Positions 15,028 through 21,654 of a stretch of 21,654 nucleotides of DNA are shown here, in pieces (the stretch's first letter is position 1; each line of letters begins with the position of its first letter). The notes beneath the pieces were generated by a model. The model was not told where the DNA came from. It was given only the letters and a program-made list of their open reading frames with translations, and did not search any database. Position numbers and translations under genes: made by a program. The stretch is from Prevotella sp. UBA7594 (GTDB lineage Bacteria; Bacteroidota; Bacteroidia; Bacteroidales; Bacteroidaceae): contig DLKG01000090.1 in the NCBI GenBank assembly GCA_002490315.1, forward strand, positions 28,166-49,819, written 5' to 3'.

Positions 15028-16014
15028 ATGTCAGAACAATCACAACATAAAAACATTCTTATCACCGTTGCTTGCTCTACACTTGTCGTGGCGGCAGTGG
15101 CTGTCATCGGCACTCTCTCGCTGAAACAGGAGCCGGAGACCATTCAGGGCCAGGTGGAAGTATCGGAATACCGCGTGTCGAGCAAGGTGCCTGGACGCAT
15201 CCTCGAACTGCGCGTGAAAGAAGGCGACTACGTAAACGTGGGCGACACGCTCGCCATTCTCGACGCGCCTGAGGTGCGCGCCAAGATGGAGCAAGCAAAA
15301 TCAGCGGAGAACGCTGCCAGCGCCATGGACGAGATGGCAAACAACGGCGCACGCAAGGAGCAAGTACGCGCCGCCTTCGCCGTGCTGCAGCAAGCCAAAG
15401 CGGGCATGGAGATTGCGCAGAAGTCCTACAACCGCGTGCAGCGTCTCTTCGACGAGGGAGTGATGACAGCCCAAAAACGCGACGAGGCTTTTGCCAGCTA
15501 CAAGGCGATGGAGGCGCAAGTGAAGGCTGCGCAGAGCCAGTACGACATGGCTGTCAACGGAGCACGTGCCGAGGAGAAGAAGGCAGCGGCTGCCCAGGTG
15601 AACAGGGCCAAGGGGGCTGTGGCTGAGGTGAATTCCTATATACACGAGACAATGCAGATTGCTCAGATGGCGGGCGAGGTGAGCGATGTCTACCCGAAGG
15701 TGGGCGAACTCGTCGGCACGGGCTCGCCGATAATGTCGATCTCGATGATGAACGACATCTGGGGCACGTTCAACGTGCGCGAAGACCAGCTCGACGGCAT
15801 GAAGATAGGCAGCACGATAAAGGCTTTCGTGCCCGCGTTCAATCGCGAGATACGCATGAAGGTGTATTACATCAAGGATCAGGGATCGTATGCCGTGTGG
15901 AAGGCCACAAAGTCTAACGGACAGTACGACCTGAAGACATTTGAGGTGAAGGCGCGGCCCATCGACAAGATCGACGGATTGCGTCCCGGCATGTCGCTTG
16001 TGCTGAAGAAATAA
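15028..16014 (+). CDS. HlyD family periplasmic adaptor protein
   Basis: 328 residues. An N-terminal anchor helix (about 10-31) is followed by a lipoyl-like half (VSSKVPGRILELRVKEGDYVNVGDTLAIL, split by the hairpin) and an alpha-helical coiled-coil hairpin (about 85-200, rich in Ala/Gln/Glu). Then come the second lipoyl half (GEVSDVYPKVGELVG), a beta-barrel (MNDIWGTFNVREDQLDGMKIG) and the C-terminal GLRPGMSLVLKK. It links the inner-membrane ABC-2 pair to the TolC channel. The domain order is that of YbhG/EmrA-type adaptors. It is 24 bases after tolC; the next gene starts 78 bases on. Confidence 0.94.
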   Translation: MSEQSQHKNILITVACSTLVVAAVAVIGTLSLKQEPETIQGQVEVSEYRVSSKVPGRILELRVKEGDYVNVGDTLAILDAPEVRAKMEQAKSAENAASAMDEMANNGARKEQVRAAFAVLQQAKAGMEIAQKSYNRVQRLFDEGVMTAQKRDEAFASYKAMEAQVKAAQSQYDMAVNGARAEEKKAAAAQVNRAKGAVAEVNSYIHETMQIAQMAGEVSDVYPKVGELVGTGSPIMSISMMNDIWGTFNVREDQLDGMKIGSTIKAFVPAFNREIRMKVYYIKDQGSYAVWKATKSNGQYDLKTFEVKARPIDKIDGLRPGMSLVLKK

Positions 16015-16092
16015 GAAGGCGGTTTGTACGTGGCCTCCGCCATGGACACGTTTAAGCTTGAATATTTCCATACAAAAAAAAACGAATAATTA

Positions 16093-17262
16093 ATGTCTGT
16101 CTTTAAACGAATAATAGACATATTCCTGCGCGAGTGCCACAGGCTGAAGGCCAACCGTGTGTATCTGTTCTCGATGATTGTGTTCCCGGTGTTCGTGACG
16201 CTGTTCTTCACGTCGCTCATGCAGGAGGGACAGCCACAGGACATGCCCGTGGGCGTGGTGGATCTCGACAACTCCACGACGACACGCAAGCTGACGCGCA
16301 TGCTCGACTCGTTCCAGTCGTCGAAGGTGGTGGGCCACTACCCCAACTTCGAGTCGGCTCGCCTCGCCATGCAGCATGGCGAGATATACGGCTTCCTGTA
16401 TTTCCCCAAGGGGACGACAGCCGACCTGCTCGCCTCGCGCCAGCCCACCGTGTCCTATTACTACAGCTACGCCTCGCTAACGGCTGGCTCACTCGTATTC
16501 AAGGACTTGAAGACCGTCGCCACGCTTGGCACGGCAGGCGTGGGCAAGTCGGTGATGTCCGCCAAGGGCTACACCGACCGGCAGATAGCCACATTCCTAC
16601 AGCCAATAGCCATCGACCTGCACACCGTGGGCAACCCGTGGGTCAACTACAACATATATCTCTCGACCATGCTCGTGCCTACGTGTCTTCTGCTGTTCAT
16701 CTTTCTCGTCACTGCCTACTCCATGGGCTCCGAGCTGAAGATGAGCACTGCCAGGGAGCTCTACGCGCGTGCCGGTGGCAACCCGTTCGTAGCCGTGACC
16801 GGAAAGATGCTGCCGCAGACCGTCGTATGGCTCGCCATCATGCTGGGCTACATGTACTACACGTTTGCCGTGCTCGACTTTCCGCATCCGGGCGGATGGT
16901 GCTCTATCGTCGGCCTCGCCGTGCTGAGCGTGCTCGCTGCACAAGGCTTCGGCGTGTTCATGTTTGGCCTGTTTCCGTCGATGCGCATGTCGATGAGCAT
17001 GTGCTCGCTGTGGGGAGTGCTGAGCTTCTCGATGGTGGGCACGGCGTTCCCTACGCTCGCTATGGATCCTGCCTTGCAGTCGATGGCACAGCTTTTCCCC
17101 ATGCGCCATTTCTTCATCATCTACGAGATTGTGGTGTTCGGTGCCAATCCGTGGACTGACGTGGCTGTAAATGTGGCTGCATTCACGCTCTTCGCCTGCG
17201 CTCCCGTGTTCGTGATGATGCGCATAGGCAAGGCTCTGAAAGAATATGTATATATGGAATAA
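16093..17262 (+). CDS. ABC-2 type transporter permease (first subunit)
   Basis: 389 residues. The topology is that of YhhJ/YbhR-type permeases: TM1 (about 24-41), a large extracytoplasmic domain (about 45-180) with PVGVVDLDNSTTTRKL near its start and the family motif GNPWVNYNIYLSTML before TM2, and then five further TM segments (about 187-212, 240-262, 272-296, 300-325, 355-378). It should form a heterodimer with the next gene product. No nucleotide-binding subunit is encoded in this operon, so the ATPase must come from elsewhere or the pair works without one. The 78-base gap before it holds a weak GGCGG/CCGCC hairpin; 6 bases separate it from the next gene. Confidence 0.92.
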   Translation: MSVFKRIIDIFLRECHRLKANRVYLFSMIVFPVFVTLFFTSLMQEGQPQDMPVGVVDLDNSTTTRKLTRMLDSFQSSKVVGHYPNFESARLAMQHGEIYGFLYFPKGTTADLLASRQPTVSYYYSYASLTAGSLVFKDLKTVATLGTAGVGKSVMSAKGYTDRQIATFLQPIAIDLHTVGNPWVNYNIYLSTMLVPTCLLLFIFLVTAYSMGSELKMSTARELYARAGGNPFVAVTGKMLPQTVVWLAIMLGYMYYTFAVLDFPHPGGWCSIVGLAVLSVLAAQGFGVFMFGLFPSMRMSMSMCSLWGVLSFSMVGTAFPTLAMDPALQSMAQLFPMRHFFIIYEIVVFGANPWTDVAVNVAAFTLFACAPVFVMMRIGKALKEYVYME

Positions 17263-17268
17263 ACAGAT

Positions 17269-18435
17269 ATGAACAAGATAACAACATTCTGGGAAGACAC
17301 TGCCAAGGTTTGGCTGCACGAGATGCGCGAGATGTTCAAGGACGAGGGCGCGCTGCTCTTCGTCATACTGCTGCCTCTCGCCTACCCCCTGCTCTACTCG
17401 TGGATATACAACAACGAGGTTGTGAGGGAGGTGCCCGTGGCTGTCGTCGACAACTCCCACTCGCAGACAAGCCGCGAGTTCGTACGCCATGTCGACGCGT
17501 CGGCCGACGTGTGTGTGGCTGCCTACTGCAACAGCCTTGAGGAGGCAAGCCGGCTCGTCGGCAAGCAGGAGGTCTACGGCATCATTCTCCTGCCCGAGGA
17601 TTTCGACCGACAGCTCGGACGCATGCAGCAGGCCCACGTCAGCGTCTACTGCAACATGGGGCTCATGCTCACTTACAAGGCTATCTTCCAGACCTGCACA
17701 GCTGTGGCTTCCGACATGAACTCCCACATACAGATCGCACTCTCGGGCAACTACACCGACCGCGACGACCAACTCTCCACCCACCCCATGAACATCAGCG
17801 ACGTGCCTATATTCAACAACACCGGTGGCTACGGCAACTTCATCCTGCCCGCCGTGCTCGTGCTTATCATCCAGCAGGTGATGCTGCTCGGCATCGGAAT
17901 AACCTACGGCACAAGCTACGAGAAGCGCCGCTTCGCACGCCTCACGCCGATGTACGAGCGGCGGTTCGGCTTGGCGCGCATTATGGTGGGCCGCACGATG
18001 GGCTTCTTCGTGCTCTTCCTGCTCATATCCGCATGGGTATTGCTGGCTGTGCCGCGCCTGTTCCATTTCGTGCAGATACTCCATGCCCGCGACTTCGCGC
18101 TCTTCGTTGTGCCCTATCTCCTGGCTTGCAGCTTCTTCGCCATCACCTTCTCCTACTTCATACGCCAGCGTGAAAACGTGATGCTGCTCGTCGTCTTCAC
18201 GTCGGTGCCGTTTCTCTTCCTCTCTGGAGTGTCGTGGCCGAAGAGCAACATCCCGGAGTTGTGGCAATACTTCTCCTGGTTGTTCCCGTCGACTTTCGGC
18301 ATACAGGGCTTCGTCAAGATGAACACGCTCGGGGCTTTGTTCGACGACATTACGCCCGAGATTAAGGGATTGTGGATACAGACCGTGATATACGCTGCCC
18401 TTGCTACAATTGTAACAAGACGGCAGGTGAAATAA
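17269..18435 (+). CDS. ABC-2 type transporter permease (second subunit)
   Basis: 388 residues, a divergent paralogue of the preceding permease with the same plan: TM1 (about 28-46), an extracytoplasmic domain starting PVAVVDNSHSQTSREFVRH and closing with STHPMNISDVPIFNNTGGYGNF, then TM2-TM6 (about 188-208, 243-263, 275-297, 304-322, 360-385). SGVSWP before the last loop is typical of the family. There is no Walker motif. It lies 6 bases after the first subunit and is the last gene of the operon, followed by the inverted palindrome pair at 18471-18583. Confidence 0.92.
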   Translation: MNKITTFWEDTAKVWLHEMREMFKDEGALLFVILLPLAYPLLYSWIYNNEVVREVPVAVVDNSHSQTSREFVRHVDASADVCVAAYCNSLEEASRLVGKQEVYGIILLPEDFDRQLGRMQQAHVSVYCNMGLMLTYKAIFQTCTAVASDMNSHIQIALSGNYTDRDDQLSTHPMNISDVPIFNNTGGYGNFILPAVLVLIIQQVMLLGIGITYGTSYEKRRFARLTPMYERRFGLARIMVGRTMGFFVLFLLISAWVLLAVPRLFHFVQILHARDFALFVVPYLLACSFFAITFSYFIRQRENVMLLVVFTSVPFLFLSGVSWPKSNIPELWQYFSWLFPSTFGIQGFVKMNTLGALFDDITPEIKGLWIQTVIYAALATIVTRRQVK

Positions 18436-18470
18436 AAAAATTTTTAAAACTCTACCACGCTGCGGTAATA

Positions 18471-18583
18471 ATAACTGGGAGAGGGGGCGCCCTCGCCCCC
18501 CGACCACTACAACCGTGCGAATAGTCCTTTTGTACGTAGTCCTTCTGTATGTCGGGGGCGAGGGCGCCCCCTCTCCCAGTTAT
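18471..18583. repeat. Inverted pair of the GC-rich palindrome
   Basis: Positions 18471-18503 and 18551-18583 are reverse complements apart from one extra C in the left copy. Each holds the GGGGGCG-CCCT-CGCCCC.. hairpin seen at 8836-8867. The 47-base spacer has no gene. The pair could fold into one long hairpin 36 bases after the last permease gene and may end that transcript. Confidence 0.9.
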
Positions 18584-18618
18584 TGTTTGCCAGGGTGCTC
18601 TCCCTGTTATTGTTTGCC
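18579..18618. repeat. Short direct repeat
   Basis: GTTATTGTTTGCC occurs at 18579-18591 and again at 18606-18618, 27 bases apart, overlapping the right arm of the palindrome pair. Downstream (18686-18710) lies a further run of TGACAAAGT-like repeats. The rest of 18436-18771 holds only the serB promoter. Confidence 0.7.
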
Positions 18619-18736
18619 GGGGCGTCCAGTCATCGGCATGGAAAATTATTTATTCCTTTTCGGAATATATTGCCTGTTTCTGATGACAAAGTTGACAAAG
18701 TCAATGACAAAACCAGTGATTTCAATTTAAAAGCAC

Positions 18737-18744
18737 TAACTTTG
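18737..18744 (+). promoter_or_regulatory. -7 box of serB
   Basis: TAACTTTG matches TAnnTTTG, 27 bases before the ATG at 18772. The -33 element is weak. It makes the longer frame opening at 18583 unlikely to be translated. Confidence 0.55.
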
Positions 18745-18771
18745 CAAGTTCAAAAAAACAAACCAGTAGAA

Positions 18772-20013
18772 ATGGGAAACATAAAAATAAAAGAAGAACA
18801 GATATTGATCAGGATAACCGGCAAGGACCATCTCGGTCTGACAGCCACCATCATGGCCATACTCGCCAGCAAGGACGCAAAGATACTCGACATCGGACAG
18901 GCATCCATACACTCCACCCTCTCGCTCGGCATACTCATACGCATCGACGAGAACGCTTCGGGACAGGTGATGAAAGAACTGCTATTTAAGGCCACTGCCA
19001 TCGGCGTGAATATCGGCTTTGAGCCAGTCAGTGACGAAGAATACGAGAACTGGGTGCAACACCAAGGTAAAAACCGCTACATCCTGACCATTATCGGACG
19101 CACACTCTCTGCCAAACAGATAGGCGCCGCCGCAAAGGTGATAACAAAGCAGGGACTCAACATCGACTCCATACTGCGGCTCACCGGACGCCCAAGCATC
19201 ATGCACCCCGAGCGCAACGTGCGTGCCTGCATTGAGTTCTCGCTGCGCGGCACTCCCGAAGACCGCGCTGCCATGCAGGAAGAACTTATGCGCATATCAG
19301 CCGACATGGAAATAGACTTCTCATTCCAAAAGGACGACATGTACCGACGTATGCGCCGACTCATCTGCTTCGACATGGACTCCACGCTCATACAGACAGA
19401 GTGCATCGACGAACTGGCCGACCGCGCCGGCGTGGGCGCAGAGGTGAAGGCGATAACCGAGAGCGCGATGCGCGGAGAGATCGACTTCAAGGAGAGTTTC
19501 ACACGCCGCGTGGCTCTGCTGAAGGGCCTCGACGCAAGCGTGATGGAGGACATAGCACAAAAGATGCCCATCACCGAGGGTGTCGACCGACTGATGGCTG
19601 TGCTGAAGCGCTGCGGCTACAAGATTGCCATACTAAGTGGCGGATTCACCTACTTCGGAGAGTTTCTGCAGCGCAAGTACGGCATCGACTACGTGTATGC
19701 CAACGAGCTTGAGATTGGCGACGACGGAAAGCTCACCGGACGCTACGTGGGTGAGATTGTCGACGGCCACCGCAAGGCGGAGCTTCTTAAGCTCATCGCC
19801 CAGGTGGAGAAGGTGAACCTCGCGCAGACCATCGCCGTGGGCGACGGCGCCAACGACCTGCCGATGCTCAACGAGGCAGGTCTCGGCATTGCCTTCCACG
19901 CCAAGCCGCGCGTGGTGGCGAATGCACAGCAGAGCATCAACACCTTGGGACTCGACGGCGTGCTCTACTTCCTCGGATTCAAGGACAGCTACCTCGGAGA
20001 GCAGGGGAAATAG
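18772..20013 (+). CDS. serB: Phosphoserine phosphatase SerB with two N-terminal ACT domains
   Basis: 413 residues from ATG 18772. Residues ~8-80 (ILIRITGKDHLGLTATIMAIL) and ~100-180 (YILTIIGRTLSAKQIGAAA) are ACT-like domains that probably sense an amino acid. The HAD phosphatase follows: FDMDSTLIQTECIDELA with nucleophile Asp201 and acid Asp203, ILSGGFTYF (the Ser/Thr motif), and AVGDGANDLPML near 356-367 with the metal-binding Asp pair. It completes L-serine synthesis from phosphoserine in the cytoplasm. The frame is open upstream to 18583, but that stretch overlaps the GC-rich repeat and the promoter and has no homology that I recognise. It converges with the minus-strand gene at 20028, only 14 bases away, with no terminator between. 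Confidence 0.95.
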   Translation: MGNIKIKEEQILIRITGKDHLGLTATIMAILASKDAKILDIGQASIHSTLSLGILIRIDENASGQVMKELLFKATAIGVNIGFEPVSDEEYENWVQHQGKNRYILTIIGRTLSAKQIGAAAKVITKQGLNIDSILRLTGRPSIMHPERNVRACIEFSLRGTPEDRAAMQEELMRISADMEIDFSFQKDDMYRRMRRLICFDMDSTLIQTECIDELADRAGVGAEVKAITESAMRGEIDFKESFTRRVALLKGLDASVMEDIAQKMPITEGVDRLMAVLKRCGYKIAILSGGFTYFGEFLQRKYGIDYVYANELEIGDDGKLTGRYVGEIVDGHRKAELLKLIAQVEKVNLAQTIAVGDGANDLPMLNEAGLGIAFHAKPRVVANAQQSINTLGLDGVLYFLGFKDSYLGEQGK

Positions 20014-20027
20014 AAACTGAAGGGCAA

Positions 20028-21593
20028 TCATTGGCAGTCGATAGTCCACTCGTCGATGTTGCCCTTCTCCGTGTCGAAGTTGATACCGACCTTTGTCACT
20101 GGCTTTCCGCACAGAGCGAAGCGCTGGCGATAGTCCTTCAGGTCGATCTGCCGCATGGCAATGCGTGCGTCCTTGTTGAGTTTTATCTCAAGGATGTACA
20201 GGTCGGTGCGCGTGAGGAGCACAATGTCGACCCTTCCGTTGGGCGTATGCACCTCAACATCGACGAGATAGTCAGTGAGCAGGGTGAAGACGATGAACAA
20301 CACCTGCTGGTAATGCCCCTCGTAGTGGGTGTTGTCGCAATAGGGCACGGTGCCGAGGAATGTCTGCAGGAGCTGCAGTGCGCCTTCGAGGTCGCGCTTG
20401 TCGAGAGCCTGAGCGATGCGCCGGGCTGTATTGGTCGTGGCAAGCGTGTTCTGCGTGACGTAGCGCGGAATGAGGGCACGCGTGAGTCCTACTTTCACCT
20501 CTCTGTTGGGCACGTCGAGCGTATAGTAATTGTAAGTGCGGTTGTAATCCTTTATAGTGATGTAGCCGCTCTGATAGAGCAGCGGCATTATGGTCGACAT
20601 GGTCTCCGTAGGCGCGTCGAACTCGCTCGCGTCAGCCTCAACACGAGTAATAATGTCAGTTGGCAGCACTTCAAACTTGCGCATCATGTTGAGCAGATAG
20701 GTGGGAGTGCCGGAGCAGAACCAGTAGGCTCCCAATTCTTTCTTAGAGAAACAGTTGAGCAGGCTATATGGATTGAAGACATCGGGCGAATTGCCCGAGA
20801 AGTGATAGCCGTCATAGTTGTCCTTCAATTCTTTGATTGTCTCCTCGCGGCTTATTTTCAGAGCATCAGCCAGCATGTCAATATCGTCCGACATCTGGCC
20901 AAGCAACTCCTCACTGGTGATGCCGCAAATACCTGCATACTCATCATCCATTGATATATTGTTGATGTTGTTCAGCTCGCTGAATATGCTTACCTGCGAG
21001 AACTTCGTTATGCCTGTGAGGAACACGAAGCGCAACTTTGCCTCGCAGAACTTCAGCGGACTGTAGAAGTTGCGCATGATGTTGCGCAGCTTGTCGAGCT
21101 GCTCCGTCTCGTGAGCCACGTCAAGCATGGGCGCGTCGTATTCATCGATGAGCACCACCACTTGCTTGCCGGTCTTCTCGTAAGCAGTGTTTATCAGGTC
21201 AATCAGTCTGTTGTTGGCGCCGATGTGAGGCTTTGTAATGCCGTATACCTTCTCCTGTTCCTCAAGGCGGTAGCCTATGTATTCCTCAAGTTGTTCCTTC
21301 TCCATGTGCTTGCCGCCACTCATGTCGAAATGCAGCACCGGATATGAAGTCCATTCCTTCTCAAGCTGTTCAATGGCAAGCCCCTTGAAGAGTTCTTTCC
21401 TGCCCTCGAAATAGCACTGCATAGTAGACACGAGAAGCGACTTTCCAAAACGACGTGGCCGTCCGAGAAAGAAATACGAGCTATCAGAATGTGACATACG
21501 GTAGATATATTCCGTTTTGTCAACATACAACTTATTTTCCTTAACTATTCTTTCGAAAGTCTGTATGCCTAAAGGATATAGTCTTCTTGTCAT
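20028..21593 (-). CDS. AAA-ATPase-like / PD-(D/E)XK nuclease-like fusion protein
   Basis: 521 residues. The N-terminal half matches the AAA-ATPase-like family PF09820: LYVDKTEYI, Walker A GRPRRFGKS (44-52), Walker B VVVLIDEYDAP (145-155, Asp150-Glu151) and FLTGITKFSQVSIFSELNNI. The C-terminal part resembles the associated PF08011-type PD-(D/E)XK domain: GRVDIVLL, then YILEIKLNKDA, which supplies the D...ExK triad. Such proteins occur in many copies in Prevotella and related genomes, and their role is unsettled: a link to mobile DNA or defence has been suggested by domain content, not shown here. It is a single gene with its own -7 box at 21620-21627. It is intact, with all catalytic residues present. 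Confidence 0.9.
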   Translation of the reverse strand: MTRRLYPLGIQTFERIVKENKLYVDKTEYIYRMSHSDSSYFFLGRPRRFGKSLLVSTMQCYFEGRKELFKGLAIEQLEKEWTSYPVLHFDMSGGKHMEKEQLEEYIGYRLEEQEKVYGITKPHIGANNRLIDLINTAYEKTGKQVVVLIDEYDAPMLDVAHETEQLDKLRNIMRNFYSPLKFCEAKLRFVFLTGITKFSQVSIFSELNNINNISMDDEYAGICGITSEELLGQMSDDIDMLADALKISREETIKELKDNYDGYHFSGNSPDVFNPYSLLNCFSKKELGAYWFCSGTPTYLLNMMRKFEVLPTDIITRVEADASEFDAPTETMSTIMPLLYQSGYITIKDYNRTYNYYTLDVPNREVKVGLTRALIPRYVTQNTLATTNTARRIAQALDKRDLEGALQLLQTFLGTVPYCDNTHYEGHYQQVLFIVFTLLTDYLVDVEVHTPNGRVDIVLLTRTDLYILEIKLNKDARIAMRQIDLKDYRQRFALCGKPVTKVGINFDTEKGNIDEWTIDCQ

Positions 21594-21619
21594 AATCGTC
21601 GTTTTTATAGATACTATTG

Positions 21620-21627
21620 CAAAGTTA
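21620..21627 (-). promoter_or_regulatory. -7 box of the AAA-like/nuclease-like gene
   Basis: Minus strand TAACTTTG, 26 bases before the ATG. There is no clear -33 TTG within the window end. Confidence 0.55.
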
Positions 21628-21654
21628 GCAATAATATTTTACTTAAGTTTCGGA

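Noticed and set aside
16597..18507. 636-codon minus-strand reading frame
   Set aside because: It is the antisense of the two permease genes, rich in His/Arg/Glu as expected from a shadow frame in GC-biased DNA; the permeases have clear TM structure and family motifs.
18583..18771. Upstream extension of SerB
   Set aside because: It overlaps the GC-rich repeat end and the -7 box at 18737; family similarity begins only after 18772.

Overview
The window looks like chromosomal DNA of a Bacteroidales bacterium, most likely Prevotellaceae (Prevotella sensu lato). Evidence: repeated TAnnTTTG -7 boxes with TTG/TTTG about 19-20 bases upstream, which is the Bacteroidetes housekeeping promoter pattern; two fimbrillin-like lipoproteins; an ftsX-DUF3098-uppP-truB-queA-folK cluster; a BspA-type leucine-rich-repeat protein; and a fused AAA-ATPase-like/PD-(D/E)XK protein of a type abundant in Prevotella. 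No species can be named from the sequence alone.

Layout. 1-222: the end of one tRNA-Gln, a complete tRNA-Gln(CUG) and a strong terminator. 363-471: a nested inverted-repeat element. 504-3857 (minus): a likely operon of a fimbrillin-like lipoprotein, a radical SAM enzyme and a second, AT-richer fimbrillin-like gene that carries a frameshift at an A6 run. 3985-4094: five head-to-tail 22-bp palindromic units in the divergent intergenic region. 4197-8824 (plus): a housekeeping cluster for cell division (ftsX), a small DUF3098 membrane protein, lipid-carrier recycling (uppP), tRNA modification (truB, queA) and folate synthesis (folK). 8836-9204: a GC-rich palindrome and a tRNA-Phe with a decayed tandem duplicate and a 12-base remnant. 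9394-10512 (plus): an exported LRR protein. 10635-10956 (minus): a cluster of two related 29-codon hydrophobic peptides plus a possible 22-codon leader, with its own promoter and terminator. 11135-12244 (minus): mnmA. 12608-18435 (plus): a membrane-anchored coiled-coil protein followed by TolC, HlyD and two ABC-2 permeases, with no ATPase gene. 18772-20013 (plus): serB with two N-terminal ACT domains. 20028-21593 (minus): the AAA-like/nuclease-like protein.

How the genes work together. The 12608-18435 operon can be read as a tripartite envelope exporter: inner-membrane ABC-2 pair, periplasmic adaptor and outer-membrane channel, plus an unassigned coiled-coil protein. The 504-3857 operon probably makes surface-exposed or pilus-associated lipoproteins. 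The 4197-8824 block is ordinary core metabolism.

The least explained parts are the paired micro-proteins at 10635-10867, the in-phase A_AAA_AAC at the fimbrillin frameshift, the 22-bp palindrome array, the tRNA-Phe duplication with an insert in the anticodon arm, and several families of self-complementary intergenic repeats. I found no CRISPR array, insertion sequence, prophage or rRNA.
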